Notes: a model not told the origin generated them from the sequence alone. A stretch of DNA of 64,000 nt from Pseudomonadota bacterium (GCA_023398955.1 JAEWRL010000087.1:62001-126000); one strand, 5' to 3'; numbered from the stretch's first letter, positions 18,223-27,414 are shown. Program-made: numbers and translations.

Positions 18223-18627
18223 TCGGCTGTCGCCCCCCCGCCGCGTTGCAGGGCACAGGGCGACCAGCGGCAGGTAGCAGCTCTAAGGGTTCATGGCTCG
18301 GTCAATCCGCTCACGTTGTGGGGGGTGAACGCCGAGCCGTGGCGACGAGTCTTGGAGTGGCTGGGCGGTTCGGAGCGGGTAAAGGGTGGAGCTGCACAGC
18401 GCGGGGTCTGGGCGACTTCGCTTCGGGTTGGGGCATATCGATGGGCCAGCTTGCCCAAGCCTTCGCAGATACGGAAGGGGACGCTGCTAGAGGCATGTCT
18501 CCGTGGCTTTGGCTGAACCCGGAGCTGTTCGCTGATGAAGCGCCCTGAGGAGCATACCGCCAAAGTCCAGAGGCGGCGAAACAGACGATAGGCACCAGGT
18601 AGGTGGCCCGCAAGCTCTCCCCAGACT

Positions 18628-18738
18628 CCACACATGCTGACGACGAACTACCCCATCGGTTACCCGTCGTTTCAGCAAATCCCGGAGCTTCTCGTGATCG
18701 AGCCTATCGAAGAAGCTCTTGGTGTCCACCCCGAGCAC
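18628..18738 (-). pseudogene. Fragment of group II intron reverse transcriptase (palm region)
   Basis: On the minus strand the frame reads VLGVDTKSFFDRLDHEKLRDLL and then KRRVTDGVVR. This is the conserved DxxxFFDxxDHxxL palm motif of group II intron (LtrA-type) reverse transcriptases. A stop lies just upstream and the match is lost after about 37 residues. No catalytic YxDD box is found nearby. It is a short remnant of a mobile intron ORF. Confidence 0.7.
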
Positions 18739-18759
18739 TCAATGGATGAAGCGAGCGCG

Positions 18760-18958
18760 GCCACGTACCAATCCGCAAACAAGCGAAGACACTTCGCCAG
18801 GAAGCTGGCTGGGCACTTCAACTACTACGGCATGCAGGGCAACTCCCAAGCCCTCAACCGCTTCGCCTACGAAGAGCCACGGCTTTCTTTGGTCCCGGCT
18901 AAGCCGGCTTAGCAAGAGCCGAAACCGTTCGATTGCGGAGCTGCCTGTCCGGGCTACG
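18760..18958 (+). pseudogene. Fragment of group II intron maturase C-terminus, frameshifted
   Basis: On the plus strand KRRHFARKLAGHFNYYGMQG and then NSQALNRFAYE matches the maturase-X end of group II intron proteins (GHxxYYGVxGNxxxLxRF). After RFAYE the match switches frame and continues as LWSRLSRLSKSRNRS, the usual WxxWLxRRSxR tail. Only about 20 bases separate it from the palm fragment on the opposite strand, so the element has been inverted and shortened. Confidence 0.72.
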
Positions 18959-18992
18959 AAGAGCTGAAACCGTTCGATTGCGGAGCTGCCTG
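18914..18992. repeat. 34-bp direct repeat flanking the intron debris
   Basis: AAGAGCCGAAACCGTTCGAT and the following 14 bases at 18914-18947 recur at 18959-18992 with one mismatch (CCG to CTG). The second copy is the 3' end of the CNNM/CorC coding sequence. The copies are 11 bases apart, so one is probably a duplication of the other. Confidence 0.9.
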
Positions 18993-20261
18993 CTGCGCGG
19001 TCTCGCGGCAGATCTCCACGCGCGCGACGTGCCGCTCGTCGGCGTCGCGCACGATGAATTCGAAGCCGTCCACCTTCACCCGGACGCCGACGGCTGGCAC
19101 CCTGCCCAGACGTGCGATGAGGAAGCCGCCGAGGGAATTGTAATCGTCGCTCTCGGGGAGCTCCGTGCCGAGATACCGGGAAAGCTCGATGATGGGGATG
19201 CTCGCGTCGACCATGAGCCTGCCGTCCGCGAGCTCGACGATCAGTGAATCCTCCTCGTCGTGTTCATCGCGGATGTCGCCCACGATCTCTTCGAGGAGGT
19301 CCTCCAGGGTGACCACGCCCGCTACGGCCCCGAACTCATCGAGGACGACGGCCATGTGCTGCCGATTCTGACGCATGGCCTTGAGGACGCTGGACGCGCT
19401 CTGTCCTTCAGCGATGAACGTCACGGGACGGCGCATCACTGGGCCAAGGCGGAGCTCCTCGAGCCTACCCGCATTGACGAGGTATCCCATCAGGTCCTTC
19501 ACATGGAGGACGCCGACGATGTTGTCGATGCGTTCGCGGAACACGGGGTAGCGGGAGTGCTCGCTTTCCGCCACCTTGGCCAGGATCTCGCGCGGCGTAG
19601 TCTCGAGCTCGAACCCGACGATCTGTGTCCGAGGCACCATGACTTCCCCGGCGGTGGTGTCACCAAAGTCCAACACGTTGCGGATCATTTCGGACTGGTC
19701 GTGGTCCAGGGAGCCGTTGCGTTCCCCCTCCGTGACGATGTACTCGACCTCGTTCTCGGTCACATCGGCGCTGGGGGCGGTGGGCTGCGTCAACGCGCGC
19801 CCCATGAGGCTTCCAATCCAGGAGAGCGGCGCAGCAATCGGCGCCACCAAGAGCTCGAAGGGCCGAAGCAGGCGCACGAGCAGGGGCCCCGAACGGTCTG
19901 CTGTGCGGTTCACGACGAATCGCGCCATCTCCGCGGGGACGCTGTAGGCCACGAGGGCGACGGCGAGAGCTAGGAGCGGCGCCGCAGCGACGCCACGGCG
20001 GCCGAGATCGTCGTAGAGAAACAGGGCCGAAGAGGCGATGCCCGTGACCCGCAACACGAGCCAGCGCGCCTCGATGGCTCCGCTGCAGCGCAGGTAACGT
20101 TCGAGGGCCAGCCGTGGAGTACCTTTCAGGACCTCCAGGAGCGCACGCTTGCGTGCCGCCGACAAGCTGGCCATTGCCGCTGTGGGGGCAGAGAAGACCG
20201 CTGCACCAACGGCAGGCAGGGCGGCGACGAGAGCAGATACGAGGGTTGGTGAAGACTCCAA
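18954..20261 (-). CDS. CNNM/CBS/CorC-type transporter-associated protein
   Basis: The 435-residue protein has an N-terminal CNNM (DUF21) membrane domain with about four hydrophobic helices (1-160). A CBS pair follows (about 210-340), with VMVPRTQIVGFELETT, GVLHVKDLMGYL and AVAGVVTLEDLLEEIVGDI. The C-terminal CorC_HlyC domain holds NSLGGFLIARLGRVPAVG. Such proteins are linked to Mg/Co efflux or membrane integrity and were formerly called hemolysins. The last residues (AAPQSNGFSSS) coincide with one copy of a 34-bp direct repeat, so the C-terminus may have been altered by the adjacent insertion. Confidence 0.9.
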   Translation of the reverse strand: MESSPTLVSALVAALPAVGAAVFSAPTAAMASLSAARKRALLEVLKGTPRLALERYLRCSGAIEARWLVLRVTGIASSALFLYDDLGRRGVAAAPLLALAVALVAYSVPAEMARFVVNRTADRSGPLLVRLLRPFELLVAPIAAPLSWIGSLMGRALTQPTAPSADVTENEVEYIVTEGERNGSLDHDQSEMIRNVLDFGDTTAGEVMVPRTQIVGFELETTPREILAKVAESEHSRYPVFRERIDNIVGVLHVKDLMGYLVNAGRLEELRLGPVMRRPVTFIAEGQSASSVLKAMRQNRQHMAVVLDEFGAVAGVVTLEDLLEEIVGDIRDEHDEEDSLIVELADGRLMVDASIPIIELSRYLGTELPESDDYNSLGGFLIARLGRVPAVGVRVKVDGFEFIVRDADERHVARVEICRETAQQAAPQSNGFSSS

Positions 20262-20436
20262 TGGGGTCTATTCGCCTCCTGCGAGTTGGCGAGAGCTGCA
20301 GTTCCAGGAAGATGTAACGGCCGTATCGCCGCTGGAGCAAGCGATCCTGGCTTGTTGCGAAACTCTCGTCCAAACGTGATGGGTTTTGCTCGGATGGCCG
20401 GCGCGCCGCTGGTGCCGGAGCGCGGCCCGCGGGGAG

Positions 20437-21396
20437 TCAGCTGTTCGCATTGAAGCCTCGAAGTACGCGGTAGCTACCCTCGTGGAGCCAGCCCAAGGCC
20501 ACTAGCTCGTCTCCAAAGAGCCAAGCGAATGGCAGCGTCGTTGCGGCATGCTCGAGGTTGGGAAGCGTCGTGAAGTGGTCGGGGTTCAGCAGCTTGCCCG
20601 TGCGCGCCCGCGCAAGGCCCAGCTCCGTGAGTTGAGCACTGGGAAGGCAGCGGCGCGCCGCGTCTGCCAAAGCGAGCGGCTCTGGAGGCTCGCCCGCTGG
20701 CGGCCAGGGGCAGGCCTCGCGGAGAGAGAATGCGCCGCTCGAGGTTCTCCTGAGTGCCTTCAGGTGAGCAGGGATGCCAAGGCGACCCCCGAGGTCGCGC
20801 GCCAAGGACCGCACGTAGTATCCCTTAGAGACGCGCAGCTCGAGGGACACATGGGTATCAGACCACTCCACGGCCCGCAGTGAGTGCACGTGAACGTCGC
20901 GGTCCGGCAGCTCGAGGGACTCACCGCGGCGCGCGGCGCGGTGCGCCACTACGCCACCTGTCTTGATCGCGCTGAAGCTGGGAGGGCGCTGCGCCCGCCG
21001 CTGGCGTTCCGCGTCGACCGCCGCGTCGAGCGCTTCAGTTTCGAGCCAGCCCGGGGGGAGCTCCACCTGCTCGGTGACCCGTCCTTCGGCGTCGAGGGTA
21101 TCCGTTGCCACACCGAACGACACGCGCGCGGTGTACTCCTTGTCCTGACCCGAGAGGTGCGCGGAGAGCTTGCTGGCTTCCCCGACCATGAGCACGAGCA
21201 CGCCGGTTGCGTCCGGATCGAGCGTTCCAGCGTGGCCTATACGACGCGTGCCGTAAAGGCGGCGCGCCTGCGCCACCACGTCGTGGCTCGTTGGACCTCG
21301 TGGCTTATCGACGATCACGACGCCGGTCGGCGCCTTGGAGCTCTCTCTCGCCATGGCACGTGGTGCTCGCGTGCGAGCGTCAGCCTTTCCAGACAT
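20437..21396 (-). CDS. truB: tRNA pseudouridine(55) synthase
   Basis: TruB makes pseudouridine 55 in the T-loop of tRNA. The product has the N-terminal GVVIVDKPRGPTSHDVV, the catalytic Asp in HAGTLDPDATG, and the RRAQRPPSFSAIK and SKGYYVRSLARDLG motifs. I use the ATG at 21396, which overlaps the upstream acyltransferase gene by 17 bases; an ATG at 21354 would also leave the fold intact. Neither has a strong ribosome site, so translational coupling is likely. It ends the epimerase-acyltransferase-truB operon. Confidence 0.93.
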   Translation of the reverse strand: MSGKADARTRAPRAMARESSKAPTGVVIVDKPRGPTSHDVVAQARRLYGTRRIGHAGTLDPDATGVLVLMVGEASKLSAHLSGQDKEYTARVSFGVATDTLDAEGRVTEQVELPPGWLETEALDAAVDAERQRRAQRPPSFSAIKTGGVVAHRAARRGESLELPDRDVHVHSLRAVEWSDTHVSLELRVSKGYYVRSLARDLGGRLGIPAHLKALRRTSSGAFSLREACPWPPAGEPPEPLALADAARRCLPSAQLTELGLARARTGKLLNPDHFTTLPNLEHAATTLPFAWLFGDELVALGWLHEGSYRVLRGFNANS

Positions 21397-22744
21397 TGCG
21401 CCGTCGGGCGAGCTCGCCGTCGAGGAGCCGCTGGACCTCGCTTCGCACCCGCTGACTGAGCTGACCAACGAGGAGGTGATCATGCTCGGCCTCCGGACCG
21501 TAGTCGGAGAGGTCTATCGGGGCAGCGAAGGCGATCTTCCACTTCGTAGGGGCTGGGATGAGACCGAATGGACCGAGCCAAGGGAAGGTCGGCGTTACAG
21601 GGAGGTATGGCAACCCGAGCAGTCGCGGCAGATAGTCCAGGCGGTAGACCATCGGAGCCGTTTCTTCGGCGCCGACGATGGCACAGGGTACGATGGGGCT
21701 CTGGGTGCGTAGGGCGAGGCGCACGAAGCCACCGCGACCAAAGCGCTGGAGCCTGTAGCGTTCGCGGTAGAGCTTTCCGATACCTTTGAGGCCCTCGGGA
21801 AAGGCTGCCAGGAGCGCTTCGTCCTCCCGGAGCAGGCGCTCGCCGTTCTCCTGACACGCCCTGACCGCGCCGAGCCGCGAGGCGGCCGTTCCGACGAATG
21901 GTAACTGGTGGACGAAGTCCTCGCTCAACCAGCGCAGGGGGCGCCGCGTCGGGTGCTCGAGGCGCATTAGTGTGCGTAGCATCAACCCGTCGAGGGGGAC
22001 CGTCCCCGAGTGGTTCGCGACAAGTAGGCAGCGCCCCGCCTTGGGCACGCGCTCCAAACCCTCGTGTTCGACCCTGAAGTATTTGCGGTAGAGCAAGTCG
22101 AGGAAAGGGATGACCCTCCGCTCGAACTCGGGATCGAGGCCGTAGCCGTCCTGGGGCTCTGGGTTGCGGTGTGGTTGAGGTGACCAATGCCTGAGGAAGA
22201 ACGGACTCGCGAGCAGGCGGCGCTGGGATCGGGCGCGAGGGTCGGATACCTCCAGCCGCTTTTCAGTCGCCTCCTTCTCGGCTGCGGCACCCGTCGATGC
22301 GTGGGACATGGCCCTGTCGCTGCTTGTCGTGGCGTTGGGCTGGGTCGCGATGTGCTCCAGGTGAAGCATGCGGTCGAGCCGCTCCTCAAGGGCCTGCATC
22401 TGCCCCCGGACGTCCTCGGCCGCGTGTGCGTCGAACCAGCTCTCGCCTGTGATCTCCGGCTCGTCCGCGCCCGCGGCTGATGAACCGATCGCGAACCCCG
22501 ACACGGGATCGATGGTGGGTGCTGGAGTCCAGGAGAAAGAGCTCGGCTCGGAGGTGGGAGGAGTCTTGTCGCGCAGGGCCGGACGCCACTTTGTCACCAT
22601 GCCATGGCTCATGTCGAAGGACTCGAGGCGCCGCTGGCGGCGGCGGAAACGCATGCCGAGTCTCCCAGGAGGGGGCCTATTCTCGTTGGTGCTCATCGAA
22701 CTGTGTGGCTCGCTGCCAGTCCCGCGAGGGGCGGTAAGGGTCAT
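21380..22744 (-). CDS. Lysophospholipid acyltransferase family protein (PlsC-like)
   Basis: The C-terminal about 270 residues carry the acyltransferase motifs NHSGTVPLD (NHx4D), FPEG and VPCAIVGAEE. This places it among PlsC-like enzymes that acylate glycerophospholipids or related acceptors at the membrane. The first about 180 residues are a low-complexity, charged extension without a recognised domain. The ATG at 22744 overlaps the stop of the epimerase gene as ATGA, which fixes the start despite a much longer open frame upstream. The true acceptor is unknown. Confidence 0.85.
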   Translation of the reverse strand: MTLTAPRGTGSEPHSSMSTNENRPPPGRLGMRFRRRQRRLESFDMSHGMVTKWRPALRDKTPPTSEPSSFSWTPAPTIDPVSGFAIGSSAAGADEPEITGESWFDAHAAEDVRGQMQALEERLDRMLHLEHIATQPNATTSSDRAMSHASTGAAAEKEATEKRLEVSDPRARSQRRLLASPFFLRHWSPQPHRNPEPQDGYGLDPEFERRVIPFLDLLYRKYFRVEHEGLERVPKAGRCLLVANHSGTVPLDGLMLRTLMRLEHPTRRPLRWLSEDFVHQLPFVGTAASRLGAVRACQENGERLLREDEALLAAFPEGLKGIGKLYRERYRLQRFGRGGFVRLALRTQSPIVPCAIVGAEETAPMVYRLDYLPRLLGLPYLPVTPTFPWLGPFGLIPAPTKWKIAFAAPIDLSDYGPEAEHDHLLVGQLSQRVRSEVQRLLDGELARRRNVWKG

Positions 22745-23823
22745 GGCGCTGGGGTGGGTACGAGACGCGCAGCGCGCAAGCGCCTTGCACTCGCGAACTC
22801 CGAAACCGTCTCTGTAATCGTGTAGAAAGGATCGAATCCAAGTGTCTTCCGCGCCAGGGAGGTGTCCGTGACGCAGAGGTACTGGAGGTGGTCGAGGAAG
22901 CTTGGGGGAGCGCTGCTGAGGCGAGCTGCCCAGAGGGCGCTGAGCGCCGCTTCTACGAGGACGCGCGGCATGGGGAGCGCACGCGCGCCAGCGCTCTTTA
23001 TCATCTTCGACAGGGGCAATACGCCCCGGCTTGCGATGTTGAAGATGCCGGAAGCGTCTGCTTCGACGGCGAGTCGGAAGGCGGCCACGGCATCCGCTTC
23101 GTGAAGCACCTGCCACAAGGGATCGAACCCGAGGATCGTTGGGATCCCCCGTAGCGAAAGGTACCGGGTCAGTACGTTGGTGACGGTGGGTCCAAGTATC
23201 GGAGCCGTGCGGAGGATCGTGGCTAGACGGCCACTTCCGGGGCGTCCGAAGCGCAAAACCTCTTCCTCTGCATCAATCTTGCTCGCGAAGAAGAGATCGC
23301 GCTGGCGCGCCCCCAACGGGTGTCGTTCGGAGATGTAGTTTGGGTTATTGGGGCGTGCGCCGTAGAGCATCGTCTGGCTCCACATGACAATCTTGCGCAC
23401 TCCGGCTCTGCGACAGCCATTGACTAGGTGGAATGTGCCGACGCTTTCGAGCTCGTGGCTAAGGATGGAGTCCGCGCGCGGCGATGACCGGAAGGCGAGG
23501 TGGAGCACCGCCTCCACGCGCTCACGCACCAGCGCGTCGGCGAGTGTCGGCGCGCTCCGTTCGTCAGCGAGGTCGAGCTCGCAGTGCGTCGTCTTGGAGC
23601 CCGCCGTCTCTGGCTTTGCCACATCGAGGCAGACGATGCGTTCGACGGCCACGTCCTCTTCCAGCAATCCCACCAGGTGGCGCCCGAGGTGACTTGCCGC
23701 TCCCGTGATCCCCACGACCGCGGGCATGTTCAGCGGGCGCGCCTCGCGCTCGCGGCTGGCGCGCACTTCTCGGGGGGGCGTCTCTCGATCTTGCACTAGC
23801 TCGTCGGACGGGACACTGGCCAT
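22741..23823 (-). CDS. NAD-dependent epimerase/dehydratase (extended SDR)
   Basis: The 360-residue protein has the Rossmann motif VVGITGAASHLGRHL (a GxxGxxG variant, about residue 36). It also has LHLAFR at the position of the NNAG-like motif, and conserved SDR spacing with YISERHPLGARQRDLFFASK near the active site. The usual YxxxK is not clear there: Ser/Phe-Ala-Ser-Lys follows instead, so catalysis may differ. It is the first gene of a minus-strand operon with the acyltransferase and truB, suggesting lipid or glycolipid work. The first about 32 residues look like a charged extension; a start at the ATG within LNMPAVVG is possible. Confidence 0.78.
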   Translation of the reverse strand: MASVPSDELVQDRETPPREVRASREREARPLNMPAVVGITGAASHLGRHLVGLLEEDVAVERIVCLDVAKPETAGSKTTHCELDLADERSAPTLADALVRERVEAVLHLAFRSSPRADSILSHELESVGTFHLVNGCRRAGVRKIVMWSQTMLYGARPNNPNYISERHPLGARQRDLFFASKIDAEEEVLRFGRPGSGRLATILRTAPILGPTVTNVLTRYLSLRGIPTILGFDPLWQVLHEADAVAAFRLAVEADASGIFNIASRGVLPLSKMIKSAGARALPMPRVLVEAALSALWAARLSSAPPSFLDHLQYLCVTDTSLARKTLGFDPFYTITETVSEFASARRLRAARLVPTPAP

Positions 23824-24421
23824 CGCTCAGGGGCACGGTAGTTCAGTCGCAGCAAAAAAGAAGGCTCCATTTGTCCGGTCCGCACATTCTTGTTGGCGGG
23901 GCGAGCAAATGTGCGCGGCATCCCGGAGAAAAGCGCCGGCTGAGCGACAAGGTGCGCGTCCTTCCGCCAAGCCGTCAATTTGCTGACCTGAGAGGCCGGC
24001 GGGCCGCGCTGGCAAGCGACCTGTACCGGTTAGTCAGCGATGGCGATGCGATGATCCGACCTCCGTTGTTGCGACATGGAAGCGAGCGAGGTCCGTTGGC
24101 GGTCAAGGAGCAGCTCACCGGACCAGTGAGGCTCACGGACCCGGTAACCAACCATCCATCCAGTTGTGGTGGACCATGCTGAAGCGCGTGCTGAATCGAC
24201 ATCCATACATGTTACCGCACAGTGAGGAACGGTGCGCTGACACGCGCGCGGTCACTTCCGGGCCAAGTTACAATGGTCTCGATGTGGTCGAGCGTGCGTC
24301 CTAGAGCGCAGTCCTAAGAGCACAACCCAGAGCATACGACGGAGAATCAGGGCAATGGCGACCCGCGAAAACCCAAATGTACGGGTGCGCCCGTGCGAGC
24401 ACGAAGATAGACTGGAGCAAG
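23824..24421. other. Intergenic region between divergent genes
   Basis: This 598-bp stretch separates the epimerase (minus) and the kinase (plus). It contains an inverted repeat CGCACATT/AATGTGCG at 23881-23888 and 23908-23915 with a 19-base spacer, which could be an operator or hairpin. I see no convincing coding frame; small frames here lack ribosome sites and family resemblance. Confidence 0.5.
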
Positions 24422-26491
24422 ATGGCTGAACCCCGTTTGCATCCGGCAATGCGCGTCGGGCCCTACGAGCTCCTTGAACGCATTGGCAGCGGCGGGATGG
24501 CGGAGATATACGTCGCGAGGGAGAACACTGCCGAGTCCCGACTCGGTCGCGTTGCGATAAAACGGATCTTGCCGCAGCTAGCCAAGGACCATCGATTCGT
24601 CGCAATGTTCTGCGATGAGGCGCGGATCTGCGCCGCGCTCTCGCATCCGAACATCGTCAGGGTCGTCGACTTTGGCGAGCACGATGGCGACCTCTTTATC
24701 GCCATGGAGTACGTCGAAGGGGTCTCTTGCGCGAAGCTGCTGCGTGCAGTGGCCGCGCGGGGGCAGCGCTTTCCCATCGGCGCCGCGCTCTACATCATGG
24801 AACAGGTGCTCAAGGCGCTCGAGTATGCTCATGAGGCGCAGGACGAGCATGGCCGCGCGCTGGGACTAGTTCATCGGGACGTCTCTCCGGGGAACATCAT
24901 GGTCAGTCGCGCTGGCGAGGTGAAGCTGACGGACTTCGGCATCGTCCGTAGCGAGTTCGTGGCGCGGCGCACGTATCCCGGGGAGTTGAAGGGCAAGATC
25001 GGCTATATGGCGCCGGAGCAGGTCGTTGGCGCCGAGGTGGATCGTCGAACCGATCTGTTCGCCATTGGCATTGTCCTCAGCGAGATGCTCGTTGCACGTC
25101 CGCTTTTCCCGGGTCCCTCGGAGATGGAGATCCTCACCCGTATCTACGAGGCGAACATCGACGTGTTGGAGCACCACGGCAAAGACTTGCCAGCCTGCCT
25201 GCTCCAGCTGCTGCGGCGCGCGCTCGCGCGGAGGCGAGAGGATCGCTTCCAGAACGCTGGGGAGTTCCTGCAGGCAGTAGCAGGTGTGGCCGGCGAGCTC
25301 GACTATGAGGTGGACGAGCGCCTGCTCCTGCCCTGGTTGACCGCGCTCGCCGTGATTCCTACCGGGAGCGGCATGCGCCAGGCGGCTCGGCTGCCCGGCA
25401 ACCCCGTTGTGACGGAACCCGGGTCGGTGCTGGCCCGAACGGAAGCTGCCGACGTCGAGCAGCTGTTGCGGCAGCCTCTCGTTCCGCGGCGCAGCCGTCC
25501 TGCGACCGCTGGCTCGGGCTCTGGACTCTCGCTGCTCGATCGACCGGCTCGCAGCACTCGCCGCATCTACCGTGTGCGAACCACGCGCGGAGCAGTGGGA
25601 GTCTTCTCCCTTGGAGAGCTCCTCGAGCAGGTCGCCACGGGCCGCCTAGGCGCAGCCGCTACGGTTCGCACGAGCGAGGGCCGAACTCGGCAGCTCGGCG
25701 AGATCCCTGCCGTAGCGCGACTCCTCAGCGGGGCAGCTTACCGCTTCGGGACTCCCAGCGACGACCAAAGTTCCTGGGCGCAGCCCATCGAGCGTTGGCG
25801 CCTGCCTGCGGTGCTTTATCGAATGTGTGGCGGCCGCGCAAACGGCATGCTGAGTGTGCGGGATGGGGAATTCGAGAAGCGTGTCTTCTGGGTTGGAGGC
25901 GTACCACGCGCCATCAGCTCTACCTCGAGCCAGGAGTTGTTCGGGGCTCGCCTTGTACGTGCTGGTGTCATCTCGGCGGCGCAGCTCCAACACGCCCTCG
26001 ACAGCATATCGGAGACCTCCCACCAACGGATCGGGGAGGTGCTCACCATGCGGCGGGATCTGGACTCGGCGGAGCTCTTGCGGCAGCTCGTCCTTCAGTT
26101 CCGGGATCGGTTCGCGGACCTTGGCACTCGAGGTCGAGGACAGTTGGTCTTTTTCCCGGACGTTAAGCACGAGCTTCCGCTGCCTCAGTTCGCGGGGCCC
26201 GAGCTCGTCACCCGCATGGTGCGAGCACACTACGGTGATGGGGAGATCGAGCGCCTGCTCGAGCCTGCGCACGATGCGCCCTTGGCGCCAGCACCCAACC
26301 GGCTGTTGGCTCTCGAGCGTCTCGGCCTGGACGCCGACGAAACGCGCGTCCTCGAGGCCGCGCCCGGAGTGCTGCGCATGGATTCTCTCTACGCAGCGGC
26401 CGCCGAGCGCTACGAGATCCCGCCCGAGGTCGTGCGGCGCGCGATCCTGATAGGATTGTCATCGGGATGGATCGTCAGTCCCGCGTGGTAG
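24422..26491 (+). CDS. Serine/threonine protein kinase with GYF-like and DUF4388-like tail
   Basis: The Hanks-type kinase domain is intact: the GSGGMAEIY loop, VAIK Lys47, HRD Asp153 with Asn158, DFG 171-173 and the YMAPEQ activation-segment end. After about residue 320 comes a segment resembling a GYF_2 module (RIYRVRTTRGAVGVFSLGEL). A C-terminal region resembling the PATAN/DUF4388 fold follows (LYRMCGGRANGMLSVRDGEF onward). No transmembrane segment is seen, so it should be cytoplasmic. The ATG at 24422 gives MAEPRLHPAM before the kinase fold; an earlier in-frame ATG at 24377 is less likely. The layout resembles myxobacterial signalling kinases. Confidence 0.88.
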   Translation: MAEPRLHPAMRVGPYELLERIGSGGMAEIYVARENTAESRLGRVAIKRILPQLAKDHRFVAMFCDEARICAALSHPNIVRVVDFGEHDGDLFIAMEYVEGVSCAKLLRAVAARGQRFPIGAALYIMEQVLKALEYAHEAQDEHGRALGLVHRDVSPGNIMVSRAGEVKLTDFGIVRSEFVARRTYPGELKGKIGYMAPEQVVGAEVDRRTDLFAIGIVLSEMLVARPLFPGPSEMEILTRIYEANIDVLEHHGKDLPACLLQLLRRALARRREDRFQNAGEFLQAVAGVAGELDYEVDERLLLPWLTALAVIPTGSGMRQAARLPGNPVVTEPGSVLARTEAADVEQLLRQPLVPRRSRPATAGSGSGLSLLDRPARSTRRIYRVRTTRGAVGVFSLGELLEQVATGRLGAAATVRTSEGRTRQLGEIPAVARLLSGAAYRFGTPSDDQSSWAQPIERWRLPAVLYRMCGGRANGMLSVRDGEFEKRVFWVGGVPRAISSTSSQELFGARLVRAGVISAAQLQHALDSISETSHQRIGEVLTMRRDLDSAELLRQLVLQFRDRFADLGTRGRGQLVFFPDVKHELPLPQFAGPELVTRMVRAHYGDGEIERLLEPAHDAPLAPAPNRLLALERLGLDADETRVLEAAPGVLRMDSLYAAAAERYEIPPEVVRRAILIGLSSGWIVSPAW

Positions 26492-27025
26492 TGGGTGGCA
26501 GTCCCGTGCTCGAGTGACGCCCCGTGCGACGACCCTTGCGGGCTGTGCGGGCTGGTGACGAGCCGCTGAAGCGGGCGTTCGCGCTGCACGTCGCAATTGG
26601 CCAAGGGCACGAGGTCCGGGGATGCGGGGATGCGGGGATGCGGGGATGCGGGGATGAGCTTGACGCTCTCTTGCGGCGCGTCCCTCACTGCGCTGCCGAT
26701 CTGGTGATAGTATGCTTTGAGGGGTTCGGTGATGTGCGCGGGCGGGACGGGCGCAGAACTGGGACTGCACGAGGGGAAGCAGATTGACTAGGTTTCGGTC
26801 CATGGACCGGTTGGCGCGCCAAAAAAACGACGCATCCCCGTATTTTCTATTTGATGTTGTCCTGCAACCTCATGCACGGTGCTTCTGGGTGGTTGGCGCA
26901 TACGCGTTGTTGGAACAATGAGTTCCGAGTACCACCCGAGCTCGAGCAACAAACAAGGAAGTGAGCCCCGGGCAGCGGCCACCGCCCGGAGCTCGCTGAC
27001 TCCAAGAGCATAACAAGGAGACAGC
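26492..27025. other. Intergenic region with 8-bp tandem repeat
   Basis: This 534-bp stretch follows the kinase gene. It holds the 8-bp repeat listed separately and an AT-rich patch around 26820-26860 that may carry the promoter for the small gene pair at 27026. Open frames on both strands here are short, lack start signals and look like non-coding translation. Confidence 0.5.
26617..26656. repeat. 8-bp perfect tandem repeat, five copies
   Basis: CGGGGATG is repeated five times without change. It is intergenic, about 125 bases downstream of the kinase stop. Such short repeats mutate by slippage. Confidence 0.97.
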
Positions 27026-27139
27026 ATGGAGACCTGTAGCACACTGAGCTTCTATTTGGGAAACACCAACGTTCCCTGGGGAAGCAGTTCCATTCGCCAG
27101 CAATGGCGCTGGAGCGATCCCCAGGAGGTGCGACCATGA
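27026..27139 (+). CDS. 37-residue ORF coupled to the next small gene
   Basis: The ATG at 27026 has AAGGAG five bases upstream. The reading frame runs 37 codons (METCSTLSFYLGNTNVPWGS, then SSIRQQWRWSDPQEVRP). Its TGA overlaps the ATG of the following 84-residue gene as ATGA. Two good ribosome sites plus the overlap argue that both are translated. The peptide is Ser/Trp-rich, with a single Cys, and resembles nothing I know. It could be a leader peptide controlling the second gene. Confidence 0.5.
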   Translation: METCSTLSFYLGNTNVPWGSSSIRQQWRWSDPQEVRP

Positions 27140-27390
27140 AGCACATCGATGACGATGCGCTGCGGCGCGCCGAATACAGCCGTGGAACTCTACTCACGCG
27201 GGCCACTGGGTCGCTCCAGGGCATCGCTCGGCGAGCGGACGAGCTGCACTGGGACGATCCGGGGCTAGCTGCCGCGGAGCTCCGCGGGGCTGTGTTGGAA
27301 GGGCTACTCGCGTTGGCACAGATGGCGGAGGTTGCTGGCTTCTTCGACGGGATGGCAACGGTCCGCTTTTGTAGCCTGGACGACGACTGA
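27136..27390 (+). CDS. Small hypothetical protein, 84 residues
   Basis: A strong AGGAGGT lies six bases before the ATG at 27136. The product is acidic and mainly helical by composition (DDPGLAAAELRGAVLEGLLAL), ending with FCSLDDD, with no signal or membrane segment. It is coupled to the 37-residue ORF upstream. I do not recognise a family, and context gives no function. An earlier in-frame start at 27103 is disfavoured because it ignores the ribosome site. Confidence 0.6.
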   Translation: MKHIDDDALRRAEYSRGTLLTRATGSLQGIARRADELHWDDPGLAAAELRGAVLEGLLALAQMAEVAGFFDGMATVRFCSLDDD

Positions 27391-27414
27391 GCCAGCTTCG
27401 GGGCGCTGCTCCGC

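Noticed and set aside
19260..19973. Plus-strand frame of 237 codons
   Set aside because: Antisense to the CBS/CorC domains, which are clear.
23881..23915. Inverted repeat CGCACATT/AATGTGCG as a named operator
   Set aside because: A single site with a long spacer and no known regulator; noted only in the intergenic entry.
26895..26925. Sigma54-type promoter near TGGCGC...TTG
   Set aside because: Spacing between the GG and GC elements does not fit the fixed -24/-12 layout.
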